The notes beneath the pieces were generated by a model. That model did no database searches. It saw nothing but the letters and a program-made list of their open reading frames with translations, and had not been told where the DNA came from. A DNA stretch of 64,000 nt from NCBI GenBank assembly GCA_025362395.1, contig JANYGK010000035.1, forward strand, positions 62,001 through 126,000. Direction: 5' to 3'. Shown in pieces: positions 17,442 to 25,365 of the stretch (positions are counted from its first letter, which is position 1; the number at the start of each line of letters is the position of its first letter). Made by a program: the position numbers and the translations under genes. Source of the DNA: Bacteroidota bacterium. Lineage in GTDB: Bacteria > Bacteroidota > Bacteroidia > B-17B0 > Aurantibacillaceae.

Positions 17442-17471
17442 AAAAAGTGCTTCGAACCGGAAGCACCTTTT
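17442..17471 (-). terminator. terminator after the 89-residue gene
   Basis: Minus strand: GGTGCTTC-cggttc-GAAGCACTTTTTT, a stem of eight with a T run, between the 89-residue gene and fbp. Confidence 0.75.
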
Positions 17472-17494
17472 GTAGAAATTGTTTGTATGTTTTA

Positions 17495-17764
17495 TTAAGA
17501 ATACTCGTCTTTTAAAAATTCCCGCCAATCTCCTAAATTTGAAATAACCTGTAGTTGGCGGTAATGCTGATGAAATTTTTCTTCGTCCTCTTGGGAATTT
17601 AACACTTTAAGACGGTAGGTGTCAAAATTGGCCAATGCAAACTTTTCCTCTGCTGTCAAGGATTTCCCGCTAAATTCTTTATCACGCAAGTCATTAATGC
17701 TTTCCGCACCACCAATATCCTGTTTGGCAAAAAACTTTTTTGTTATGTCACTCTTAAAGTCCAT
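17495..17764 (-). CDS. small conserved-type hypothetical protein (89 residues)
   Basis: Not recognised. Acidic, soluble and helical: MDFKSDITKKFFAKQDIGGA, then SLTAEEKFALANFDTYRLKV and a C-terminus LGDWREFLKDEYS; no signal peptide. A longer frame opens three codons earlier with TTG (17773), but that TTG lies inside a perfect -7 box (17771-17778), so the ATG at 17764 is the better start. It is divergent from the DUF6973 gene; the two promoters are only 14 bases apart. Confidence 0.6.
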   Translation of the reverse strand: MDFKSDITKKFFAKQDIGGAESINDLRDKEFSGKSLTAEEKFALANFDTYRLKVLNSQEDEEKFHQHYRQLQVISNLGDWREFLKDEYS

Positions 17765-17770
17765 TAACTC

Positions 17771-17778
17771 CAAAGATA
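17771..17778 (-). promoter_or_regulatory. -7 promoter box of the 89-residue gene
   Basis: TATCTTTG on the minus strand, six bases before the ATG at 17764. The predicted leader is about three bases. Confidence 0.55.
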
Positions 17779-17792
17779 TAAAATGGATTGAT

Positions 17793-17800
17793 TAATTTTG
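17793..17800 (+). promoter_or_regulatory. -7 promoter box of the DUF6973 gene
   Basis: TAATTTTG, ending one base before the ATG at 17802. Transcription would start at about 17804, excluding that ATG and supporting the one at 17829. Confidence 0.55.
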
Positions 17801-17828
17801 CATGCTAAAATCGGGGGTTTCTAACAAA

Positions 17829-18443
17829 ATGATGTTTAAATTAAAATATGTGCTGATAATTAGTGTTATAACAACAATGGGGCGCATCACACTTTTCGCC
17901 CAACACCATATTAGCAGCTACGAATATAGATGGGCTGTTTTTCATCCCTTTATTGCCGTTAAAATAAAGCACCGTTTACCTAAAGCCATGAAATTTTATA
18001 ACGAGGTACGGGATGCTAAGACTTTAGATACCTTGAACAGCGGCGGAAAGCTCGATGCCTTCAGGCATGTGTATACTATGGCTTACCTGGCAAGAAACAT
18101 AAAAGTGAAAAAGTTGAGGAAGCTTGGCATTGCTCACGAAAAAGGAAATAAAAAACAGTTTAACGAAAACGGTTTAGAGGAAGGCGAGCGGCCTGATAGT
18201 TTAGCCTGTGAAATGGACCAGAGAAATAACGAACTGGGTTTTATACTTGGAGCAGGGCATAAAAACAGCAGCGACGAAGAGTTGAAGGGAATTACCGTAA
18301 CAGCCATAAAGGAAGGCAGGGCTTGGTATTTAAAGCGAAACGCCGGGTATTTTTATGTATCTTGCAGCAACGAATTGTTAGCCCTGAAGCTTTACACCGG
18401 GCAATGGTTTATTCCTAAATGCCTGATACCAACCAATGAGTAA
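17829..18443 (+). CDS. secreted DUF6973-type protein
   Basis: 204 residues from the ATG at 17829. This start gives a proper signal peptide (MMFKLKYVLIISVITTMGRI, cleavage after LFAQ) and fits the promoter; the ATG at 17802 would lie upstream of the expected transcript. The mature part has the pattern I associate with DUF6973: GGKLDAFRHVYTMAYLAR, AHEKGNKKQF, LACEMDQRNNELGF and a late ITVTAIKEGRAWYLKR. The conserved Asp/Arg/His and Glu suggest an enzyme, but none is known. Function unassigned. Confidence 0.7.
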   Translation: MMFKLKYVLIISVITTMGRITLFAQHHISSYEYRWAVFHPFIAVKIKHRLPKAMKFYNEVRDAKTLDTLNSGGKLDAFRHVYTMAYLARNIKVKKLRKLGIAHEKGNKKQFNENGLEEGERPDSLACEMDQRNNELGFILGAGHKNSSDEELKGITVTAIKEGRAWYLKRNAGYFYVSCSNELLALKLYTGQWFIPKCLIPTNE

Positions 18444-18506
18444 AGGATTTAACATGTTTATGAGTTACTTTTTTAATAATTTTGTTGATAAATTTGAAAA
18501 TAAGTG

Positions 18507-18514
18507 TATCTTTG
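18507..18514 (+). promoter_or_regulatory. -7 promoter box of the yceD-rpmF operon
   Basis: TATCTTTG, 22 bases before the ATG at 18537, with TTTG at 18481-18484 as a possible -33 element. It overlaps an in-frame GTG at 18504, ruling that out as the start. Confidence 0.65.
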
Positions 18515-18536
18515 CCGTCCATTTTGGAATAAAGCT

Positions 18537-19070
18537 ATGGGTAAAAGTCAGTACAAAATACAGTTTGGCGGTTTATCAATGGGGGAACACCAATTTGAGT
18601 TTGATGTTACCGAAAAGTTCTTTGAGCAATTTAATGACAGTGAAATAACTAAGGCTAATGTAGAAGTTAAAGCTAACCTGGTTAAGCAAAATAATTTAAT
18701 GCATATTTTGTTTACGTTTGAGGGTACGGTAAATCTTAGTTGCGACAGGTGTTTAATAGAATATGATTGCCCGATAAGCGGGCGTGAAAAATTAGTTATT
18801 AAGTACGGCGATCCGGCAGAAAGCAATGATGAAATATTAGTGCTGAAAGAAGGATTAGAAGAAGCGGATATTTCGCAGTACCTGTACGAATACATTGAGC
18901 TGGCTATTCCTTCGCGGAAAGTGCCGTGTGAAGATGAGGAGTTGGAGTATGATGAGCTTCCGTGTGATGAAGAAACATTGTCTAAATTTAATGAGCTTAA
19001 AATTGAAGAAGAACCGACAGAAAACCCTGAATGGGATAAATTAAAAGATATAAAGTTTAACAATAATTAA
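18537..19070 (+). CDS. yceD: YceD (DUF177) family protein
   Basis: 177 residues from the ATG at 18537 (MGKSQYKIQFGGLSMGEHQF), which is where Bacteroidota homologues begin. A frame extension to a GTG at 18504 is excluded by the promoter. DUF177 core: NLSCDRCLIEYDCPISGREK (about 75-95), with two of the Cys of the family, and an acidic C-terminus with DELPCDEE. In plants and bacteria the family is linked to 23S rRNA maturation. The gene order yceD-rpmF, with a 12-base gap, is highly conserved across bacteria and supports the call. Confidence 0.88.
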   Translation: MGKSQYKIQFGGLSMGEHQFEFDVTEKFFEQFNDSEITKANVEVKANLVKQNNLMHILFTFEGTVNLSCDRCLIEYDCPISGREKLVIKYGDPAESNDEILVLKEGLEEADISQYLYEYIELAIPSRKVPCEDEELEYDELPCDEETLSKFNELKIEEEPTENPEWDKLKDIKFNNN

Positions 19071-19082
19071 AATTAACATACC

Positions 19083-19274
19083 ATGCCTAATCCAAAACGA
19101 AAACTATCCAGATCCCGCAGAGACTCTCGTCGTTCAACATACAAAGCACCAACAATGACGATAGCAAAAGATACTACAACCGGCGAAGCACACTTATTTC
19201 ACCGTGCACACTGGTTTGAAGGAAAACTTTACTACAAAGGAAAAGTAGTAATGGAAAAAGTAGTTAAAGCTTAA
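19083..19274 (+). CDS. rpmF: 50S ribosomal protein L32
   Basis: 63 residues: [20 protein letters not shown], then [20 protein letters not shown]. The zinc-ribbon Cys pairs of many L32 proteins are absent, so this is the Cys-minus form, which needs no zinc. It lies 12 bases after yceD and ahead of a terminator. Confidence 0.97.
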   Translation: MPNPKRKLSRSRRDSRRSTYKAPTMTIAKDTTTGEAHLFHRAHWFEGKLYYKGKVVMEKVVKA

Positions 19275-19293
19275 TTTTTTTGAATTATATTTC

Positions 19294-19327
19294 AAAAAAC
19301 CTTCCCGGGAAATTGGGGAGGTTTTTT
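19294..19327 (+). terminator. terminator of yceD-rpmF
   Basis: AAAAAACCTTCCC ... GGGGAGGTTTTTT, a near-perfect stem ending in T's. Confidence 0.9.
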
Positions 19328-19370
19328 CGTTTACATTCAACTTTAGGCGTATTTTTACCCAATAAATTAG

Positions 19371-20018
19371 ATGATGCGCCTGTTTTATTTTATACTGTTA
19401 GTAGCTGCCATTAAATGTATAAGGGCGCAGGATACTATTTATAAAAGATCAGGGGATTGCTTGGCAGCAAATATTATAGAGGTTACACCGTATGCTGTAA
19501 AATATAAAAAGATTGAAAATGTAACAGGGCCTTTATATGTTACAGACAAAACGGATATACTATTTATAAAATATAAGAACGGAAGTGTTGATACATTTAA
19601 ATTGAACGACTCTTATAGGCAGCCCGAAAAGTTTAACGCAGTTAGTGATACAAATAAAATTTACATTGTAGGCAAAAATCTTTTCTACAAGTACCATAGG
19701 CTTAATAATAACGACCTGTTAAGATTAATTTCTTTTTACCCTGATGAGGTAAAGCGTAATAGTATGATGAACGATCATAAGCAATTGCGTAGAAATAACC
19801 GGAACAGGTATACTTTTGGAATTATAGGAATTGCAATGGTTCCGCTGGGATGTTTAATTGCTGCAGGCATAAGTAGTTTAGGTGATGATACCGGTGCTGA
19901 AGGAGCTGCAGTTGCTTACTTTTTAATCGGTTCAGTTTCTGTAGGGATCTCGCAGTTTTGTAATTACCGGTATCACAATAAAAAAAAGCATATTATTGCA
20001 ACGTATAATACATTTTAA
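19371..20018 (+). CDS. secreted/membrane protein of unknown function
   Basis: 215 residues. Signal peptide (MMRLFYFILLVAAIKCIRAQ), then an early domain common in Bacteroidota: YKRSGDCLAANIIEVTPYAV, KYKKIENVTGPLYV, ILFIKYKNGSVDTF. Two hydrophobic stretches lie near 148-168 (FGIIGIAMVPLGCLIAAGI) and 178-196, followed by a basic tail. Its stop codon overlaps the ATG of the first ketosynthase gene (TAATG at 20016-20020), so the two are translationally coupled. Whether this means a role in the ketosynthase pathway is unknown. Confidence 0.7.
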   Translation: MMRLFYFILLVAAIKCIRAQDTIYKRSGDCLAANIIEVTPYAVKYKKIENVTGPLYVTDKTDILFIKYKNGSVDTFKLNDSYRQPEKFNAVSDTNKIYIVGKNLFYKYHRLNNNDLLRLISFYPDEVKRNSMMNDHKQLRRNNRNRYTFGIIGIAMVPLGCLIAAGISSLGDDTGAEGAAVAYFLIGSVSVGISQFCNYRYHNKKKHIIATYNTF

Positions 20019-21151
20019 TGGTCTTTACTTCCTATAGCAATATTATCAGTCCGCTTGGCTTTTCAACTAAAGAAAACTACGAGGCAGTATGTGCTTCAAA
20101 AACGGGGATTAAGAAAATACTGTTCCCGTTTTCAGCTGAACCATTTTGTGTGGGGAAGATCGATGAAATTACTATTCAGAAACATCTCTTATCTATTGCC
20201 AATAGTGAAGCGTATACCAAGCTTGAGCAGTTAAGCATCATGTCAATACAGGATGTTATCGATCAAAGCGGCATAGATGCTAAGGATAAAAGGAACTTAT
20301 TGATCTATTCTACTACTAAAGGGAATATTGATATCCTTGAAGGCGCTTATAAAAACATAGATGCTAACAGAGCTTACCTGCCCGTTTTTGCAAAGCAATT
20401 GCAAACGTATTTTAAATTTGCACATACACCGGTAGTCTTATCAAATGCCTGTATATCGGGCATATTAGCCATTATTGTTGCTAAGCGTTTTATTGAACAA
20501 GGCACATACGATACTGTTATTGTTTGCGGGGGCGATCTTTTATCGGAGTTTACCGTAAGTGGGTTTAAATCGTTCAGTGCATTAAGCAATGAACCGAGCA
20601 GGCCGTTTGATACGGATAGAGTAGGAATTAACCTCGGTGAAGCAGTTGCAAGTATTTTAATAACAAATAACAAGGAGTTGGCAACACCTTATAATATGCA
20701 GGTTATAAGCGGTGCATCAGCTAATGATGCCAATCATATTTCCGGTCCTTCACGCACGGGCGAAGGTTTATATCAATCATTGCAATATACCCTAGAAGGA
20801 AAAAATACCCGGGACATCGGTTTTATTTCGGCGCACGGAACGGCCACACCTTTTAATGATGAAATGGAATCGATTGCTTTTGAAAGGGCCGGGTTATCAA
20901 CGGTTCCTGTGAACAGTTTAAAAGGATACTATGGTCATACACTTGGCGCAGCAGGTGTTTTGGAAACCATCCTTTCTTTGGAATCATTAAAGCATCAACG
21001 TTTAATTAAGTCGGAAGGCTATCATAAAAAAGGAGTGAGCGGAAATATTACTATGATAGAAACGCATGAACCAAAAACATTTTCGGCTTTTATAAAAACA
21101 GCGTCGGGCTTTGGTGGTTGTAATGCAGCGGCGTTGTTTGCTAAAGTATAG
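20018..21151 (+). CDS. beta-ketoacyl-ACP synthase (FabF/KS-like), flexirubin/aryl-polyene-locus type
   Basis: 377 residues, thiolase fold. The catalytic triad looks complete: Cys145 in SNACISGILA, His in ISAHGTATPFNDEMES (about 275) and His in GYYGHTLGAAGVLE (about 308). It is divergent from housekeeping FabF and closest in pattern to ketosynthases of aryl-polyene/flexirubin-type loci. It would extend an ACP-bound acyl chain with malonyl-ACP. It starts within the stop of the upstream gene; the next gene of the locus is 104 bases downstream. Confidence 0.88.
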   Translation: MVFTSYSNIISPLGFSTKENYEAVCASKTGIKKILFPFSAEPFCVGKIDEITIQKHLLSIANSEAYTKLEQLSIMSIQDVIDQSGIDAKDKRNLLIYSTTKGNIDILEGAYKNIDANRAYLPVFAKQLQTYFKFAHTPVVLSNACISGILAIIVAKRFIEQGTYDTVIVCGGDLLSEFTVSGFKSFSALSNEPSRPFDTDRVGINLGEAVASILITNNKELATPYNMQVISGASANDANHISGPSRTGEGLYQSLQYTLEGKNTRDIGFISAHGTATPFNDEMESIAFERAGLSTVPVNSLKGYYGHTLGAAGVLETILSLESLKHQRLIKSEGYHKKGVSGNITMIETHEPKTFSAFIKTASGFGGCNAAALFAKV

Positions 21152-21255
21152 AGGCATTAACCATATAAGATAAAAAATAAATCGATCGAAAAGAAATGAT
21201 AAAACATATAAAAACTTATATAAACTTTCATAATTTATATGGTTAAAAAAATCTG

Positions 21256-21906
21256 ATGAAAAAACACATTATCTCATACGCTCATATTAAACAAAACCAA
21301 GTTTCCGTAAACGGCACTATTATGTTTAGTGCTGCCCCATCAACTACCTTACCCGAATTTTTAACGGAACTCTATAAGTCAATGGGAATAAGCTATCCCA
21401 AGTTTCATAAAATGGATGCTTTATGTAAGCTCGGTATTTTATGCACAGAGTTTGCTTTAAAAGACACCACATTTCTTGCCGATAATCCGTTGAATAAAAT
21501 TGCCGTTGTATTATCAAATGCGTCGTCAAGCCTGGAAACAGATCGCCGGCATCAGCAGGCGATTGATGATAAATCAAATTATTTTCCTTCACCTACGGTG
21601 TTTGTTTATACACTTCCAAATATTATAATCGGCGAAATTGCTATTAAGTATAAAATCACAGGAGAAAACGCTTTTTTTGTATCCGAAAAATTTGATGCGG
21701 GTTTATTGGTGAGTTATACAGAGGCCTTATTTAGTGAGCAAACCCAAGCAGCAGTGTGTGGTTGGATTGAGGTAGATAATGGAGCGTATGAAGCCTTTAT
21801 TTTTTTGACGGAAATACAGGAAAATACAAATAAAAACACTAATTTTAAACCTCTTAATCAATTAACTGTAATAGAATTATACAATCAAACGATATGGACG
21901 CATTAA
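21256..21906 (+). CDS. beta-ketoacyl synthase N-terminal-like domain protein
   Basis: 216 residues matching only the N-terminal half of a ketosynthase (Ketoacyl-synt_2 type). Landmarks: VVLSNASSSLETDRRHQQAI (about 87-107), FPSPTVFVYTLPNIIIGEIA (109-128), then FFVSEKFDAGLLVSYTEALF. There is no active-site Cys in the right context and no C-terminal half, so it cannot be a complete synthase. Such half-KS proteins are typical companions in aryl-polyene/flexirubin loci. Its end overlaps the ACP start by 13 bases. Confidence 0.8.
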   Translation: MKKHIISYAHIKQNQVSVNGTIMFSAAPSTTLPEFLTELYKSMGISYPKFHKMDALCKLGILCTEFALKDTTFLADNPLNKIAVVLSNASSSLETDRRHQQAIDDKSNYFPSPTVFVYTLPNIIIGEIAIKYKITGENAFFVSEKFDAGLLVSYTEALFSEQTQAAVCGWIEVDNGAYEAFIFLTEIQENTNKNTNFKPLNQLTVIELYNQTIWTH

Positions 21907-22151
21907 TAGAAAAATTAAAAGGACAGATTATAGAACAACTTAACCTGGTTGAATTAAAGCCGGAAGAAATTAATCCGGATTCTCCGTTATTTGGTGAAGG
22001 TTTAGGATTAGACTCTATTGATGCATTGGAACTGATCGTTTTATTGGAAAAGCATTACGGGATTAAAATAGAAGATCCTAAAGACGGAAAAACTATTTTT
22101 CAGTCTATCAGAACCATGGCAGAATATATTAAAGCTCAGGGAAAATCATAA
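21894..22151 (+). CDS. acyl carrier protein
   Basis: 85 residues. The four-helix ACP pattern has the 4'-phosphopantetheine attachment Ser41 in GLGLDSIDALELIVLLEKHY. It is a pathway-specific ACP: acidic, but different from housekeeping AcpP (GADSLDTVEL). It overlaps the preceding gene by 13 bases and is followed after eight bases by a ketosynthase that starts with TTG. Confidence 0.93.
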   Translation: MDALIEKLKGQIIEQLNLVELKPEEINPDSPLFGEGLGLDSIDALELIVLLEKHYGIKIEDPKDGKTIFQSIRTMAEYIKAQGKS

Positions 22152-22159
22152 ATTAAGTT

Positions 22160-23356
22160 TTGTCTCAACACATTTACATTACGGGTTTAGGAATGATTTC
22201 AGCCATTGGAAACAATGTCCAGGAATCTCTTGCGTCTTTATCTCATTCCAAAACAGGGATAGGGAAGATCAATTATTTGACTACTCGTTATAAAGATGAT
22301 TTTTTAGCCGGTGAAATTAAACTCTCCAATAAAGAATTAGCCGATTTAGTAAATGATCACAATCCTGAATTAAACCGTAATTCTTACATTGCCATGTTGG
22401 CTGCTAAAGAGGCCGTTCAACATTCGGGTATTGATACATCTGATGGATTGCGCACCGGTATTATTTCCTCTACAACCGTTGCCGGTATGGGTAAAACAGA
22501 GATGTATTACAAAGACCTGTTCGAAAAAAATGATCACCTGGACGTGTTGGATACGCATGATTGCGGCGACAGCACCGAACGCATTGCCGATTTTTTAGGG
22601 AATGTAGATTATGTCACAACAATTTCAACGGCCTGCTCATCGGCTGCTAATGCTATTATGCTGGGTTGCCGTATGATAAAAAACGGCTTGCTTGATAGAG
22701 CGATTGTTGGCGGAGTGGATGCCTTATCAAAATTTACATTTAATGGTTTTAATACTTTAATGATTTTGGATAAAGAATGGTGCAAGCCGTTTGATGAAAA
22801 CCGTAAAGGCCTGAACCTTGGTGAGGGCGCAGCTTTTTTAGTAATAGAAAGTGAAGAAGCGTTAAAGAAACGAAACGGAAAAGCGTTGGCCGAAATTATA
22901 GGTTACGCCAATGCAAATGATGCATACCACCAAACAGCCTCATCACCGGAAGGTTACGGCGCTCAGTTAGCCATAGAGCAAGCTTTGCAAATGAGCGGAT
23001 TAAAACCCGGTGATATTGATTACATTAATATGCACGGTACAGGTACACCAAATAATGATCTGTCGGAAGGTGCCGCCGTTAAAGCAGTGTTCGGCGCTCA
23101 CATTCCTAAGTTCAGTTCTACCAAAGCATTTACGGGACATACCTTAGCGGCATCAGCAAGTATTGAAGCCGTTATATCAGTACTCTCTATACAGAACGGA
23201 ATGATATTTCCGAACCTTAATTTTAAAACACCTATTGCGGAATTAGGCATTGTGCCTGAAACCACAGTAGTGAAAATGCCTGTCAGTACAGTGCTTTCTA
23301 ACTCATTCGGGTTCGGGGGTAACTGCTCATCTTTAATATTTAAGAAAGTAGATTAG
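22160..23356 (+). CDS. beta-ketoacyl-ACP synthase, second copy
   Basis: 398 residues. Full catalytic set: Cys159 in STACSSAANAIMLG, His in NMHGTGTPNNDLSEG (about 295) and His in AFTGHTLAASASIEAV (about 329). The start is TTG (MSQHIYITGLGMISAIGNNV), eight bases after the ACP stop; no ATG fits, since the conserved N-terminal strand begins immediately. It ends directly before the Cys-less homologue (no intergenic base). Together they look like a ketosynthase/chain-length-factor pair of the kind found in aryl-polyene and type II polyketide systems. Confidence 0.92.
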   Translation: MSQHIYITGLGMISAIGNNVQESLASLSHSKTGIGKINYLTTRYKDDFLAGEIKLSNKELADLVNDHNPELNRNSYIAMLAAKEAVQHSGIDTSDGLRTGIISSTTVAGMGKTEMYYKDLFEKNDHLDVLDTHDCGDSTERIADFLGNVDYVTTISTACSSAANAIMLGCRMIKNGLLDRAIVGGVDALSKFTFNGFNTLMILDKEWCKPFDENRKGLNLGEGAAFLVIESEEALKKRNGKALAEIIGYANANDAYHQTASSPEGYGAQLAIEQALQMSGLKPGDIDYINMHGTGTPNNDLSEGAAVKAVFGAHIPKFSSTKAFTGHTLAASASIEAVISVLSIQNGMIFPNLNFKTPIAELGIVPETTVVKMPVSTVLSNSFGFGGNCSSLIFKKVD

Positions 23357-24418
23357 TTGGTAAAGGCTTACATAAACGGCACAGGCTGCATTTCTTCGCA
23401 GGATACCATTAACGATCAATGGTTTTTTGATCCGGTAGTTGAACCTAACGGCGATTACTATAACGCCATTGAACCGTCTTACAAAGAATTTATTGCTCCT
23501 AATTTATTACGCCGCATGGGCCGTGCCATTAAAATGGGAGTGGCAAGCGCTAACCTTGCCATTAAACAGGCGGGCGCCACAAAGGTTGATGCTATTATTA
23601 CAGGTACAGGCTTAGGTTGCTTTGAAGACAGTGAACGTTTTTTACTGGCGATGCTTAATAACGAAGAGCAATTTTTAACACCTACTTCTTTTATACAATC
23701 CACCCATAACACAGTTGGCTCGCAAATAGCGCTAATCATGAAATGCCATGACTATAATTTTACTTACGTGCACCGCGGTTTTTCCTTTGAAAGCACCTTA
23801 CAGGACGCCTTAATGTTATTTAGCGAAGGCAAAGAAACCGTGTTGGTTGGAGGGATAGAAGAACACACACCTAACTTTATTATACTGAATCGTAAGGCAG
23901 GTAAATTTAAAATTTTCGATCATCATACTGCTTTTTGGAAACCTTCGGCTAAGGGAATACAAATGAGCGAAGGTTCTACTTTTTTTGTATTGAATAAAAC
24001 CAAAACAGAAAAAAGCTTGGCGAGTGTTGACGGGATCCAAACCTTGTATAAGCCTGCAACAAGCGATGTTATTTTACAAAAACTGTATTCGTTTTTAAAG
24101 TTGCACAGCTTACTGTTAACAGATATTGATGTATGCTTAATGGGCTTTAGTTCTGATATTGATTTCGATAAACAGTTAAGAGAACTGCTGCCTGTTATAA
24201 AAGAGGAAACCATTGCCGCGCACTATAAACACCTTTCCGGAGAATACCATACAGCGTCGGCATTTGCCTTATGGACAGCCACTAAATTAATAGAGAAGCA
24301 GCAATTGCCCGAAGTGCTGGCTATATCAAATAAAAAACCGAACGGGATAAAACACGTTTTAATAATCAATCAGTATTTAGGAATTAATTATTCGTTTACA
24401 TTAGTCAGCAAGTGTTAG
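23357..24418 (+). CDS. ketosynthase-like protein lacking the active-site Cys (chain-length-factor-like)
   Basis: 353 residues of the thiolase/KS fold: GRAIKMGVASANLAIKQAG (about 55-73), IITGTGLGCFEDSERF, FIQSTHNTVGSQIALIM. At the place of the catalytic TACSS it has VHRGFSFEST (about 139-146), so no nucleophilic Cys. The HGT motif is also missing; only GEYHTASAFALWTA remains. Such proteins act as partners of an active ketosynthase. The start is TTG at 23357, abutting the stop of the active ketosynthase gene, so expression must be tightly coupled to it. Confidence 0.82.
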   Translation: MVKAYINGTGCISSQDTINDQWFFDPVVEPNGDYYNAIEPSYKEFIAPNLLRRMGRAIKMGVASANLAIKQAGATKVDAIITGTGLGCFEDSERFLLAMLNNEEQFLTPTSFIQSTHNTVGSQIALIMKCHDYNFTYVHRGFSFESTLQDALMLFSEGKETVLVGGIEEHTPNFIILNRKAGKFKIFDHHTAFWKPSAKGIQMSEGSTFFVLNKTKTEKSLASVDGIQTLYKPATSDVILQKLYSFLKLHSLLLTDIDVCLMGFSSDIDFDKQLRELLPVIKEETIAAHYKHLSGEYHTASAFALWTATKLIEKQQLPEVLAISNKKPNGIKHVLIINQYLGINYSFTLVSKC

Positions 24419-24507
24419 TGCTTATAAATTGAATCACATAAATACATAGTTATGCGACCCGGTTATTTACTGTTTCTTCTATGTTCCTGTGTGGTTAAAT
24501 ATTAGAT

Positions 24508-25266
24508 ATGTCATTAAGTAAATTCATAAAGTTTTTGCCGACTACACTCCTTTTCTTTCTAGGCTTTATTACTTTTTTCTTTTTTCAATATTCGCTTCAC
24601 CTAAGTTATTTTATACTCGCCGGGTGGGTTCTTTTATTTTTAAGCATCCAGTTTTGCGGCGCTTACTTTATAGGCTTAAATTTTCATCTCATATCTCTCA
24701 ATAAGCTTAACACAAACCAAAAACAAGTATTGCTCACCTTCGATGACGGCCCGCATAGCCCAAACACTGTAAAGGTTTTAGAAGTATTAAAAAAACATAA
24801 CGTCAAAGCAGTTTTTTTTGTGATCGGTAAAAATATACCGGGAAATGAAGCTGTGCTTAAACAAATTATTGCGGAAGGTCATCAGCTTGGCAACCATAGT
24901 TTTTCGCATCACAATTTTATTGATGTATGGCCAACTAAAAAAGTAACGGCAGACTTTGCGCAGTGCCAAACATTAATTGAAAGCTATCAGCCAAATCAAA
25001 AGTTGTTTCGTCCGCCTTATGGAGTAACGAATCCTAACCTTGCAAAAGCGATAAAGCAATTACAGCTGCAGTCTATAGGTTGGAGTATTCGAAGCTACGA
25101 TACGAGTATTAAAAATGTAGAGAAAATAAAACTACGGATCCTTTCTCAATTAAAACCCGGGGCTATTATTTTGCTGCACGACCGTTTAGACTTTGTGCCC
25201 GAGTTGTTGGAAGAACTCATTCCTGCTGTTAAAGATAAAGGGTATGAGTTTGTGAATTCTGTTTAG
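24508..25266 (+). CDS. polysaccharide deacetylase family protein (NodB homology)
   Basis: 252 residues. Two N-terminal transmembrane segments (about 8-28 and 32-54), then a NodB domain. Motif 1 is LLTFDDGPHSPNTVKVL (about 74-90, catalytic Asp and metal Asp); motif 2 is GHQLGNHSFSHHNF (about 129-142, metal His pair); motif 3 is LFRPPYGVTN (Arg-Pro-Pro). Motif 5 is AIILLHDR. All catalytic residues are present. Acts on an acetylated glycan or lipid-linked substrate at the membrane. It follows the ketosynthase locus by 89 bases on the same strand; the association is plausible but not proven. Confidence 0.87.
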   Translation: MSLSKFIKFLPTTLLFFLGFITFFFFQYSLHLSYFILAGWVLLFLSIQFCGAYFIGLNFHLISLNKLNTNQKQVLLTFDDGPHSPNTVKVLEVLKKHNVKAVFFVIGKNIPGNEAVLKQIIAEGHQLGNHSFSHHNFIDVWPTKKVTADFAQCQTLIESYQPNQKLFRPPYGVTNPNLAKAIKQLQLQSIGWSIRSYDTSIKNVEKIKLRILSQLKPGAIILLHDRLDFVPELLEELIPAVKDKGYEFVNSV

Positions 25267-25337
25267 AGATCGTTCGGGATCAATTTTAATTATGGCCTCA
25301 AATAATATGGCTTATTAAAAAAATAAAACATATTTTG

Positions 25338-25345
25338 TAAATTTG
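25338..25345 (+). promoter_or_regulatory. -7 promoter box of the VOC protein gene
   Basis: TAAATTTG, 20 bases before the ATG at 25366; predicted leader about 17 bases. Confidence 0.5.
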
Positions 25346-25365
25346 GAATAGCAAACCCAACACCT

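Noticed and set aside
18504-18536. Upstream GTG start extending yceD
   Set aside because: It overlaps the -7 promoter box and homologues begin at the ATG at 18537.
20018-25266. A complete flexirubin or aryl-polyene cluster
   Set aside because: Reductase, dehydratase, thioesterase, acyltransferase and exporter genes are absent from the window.
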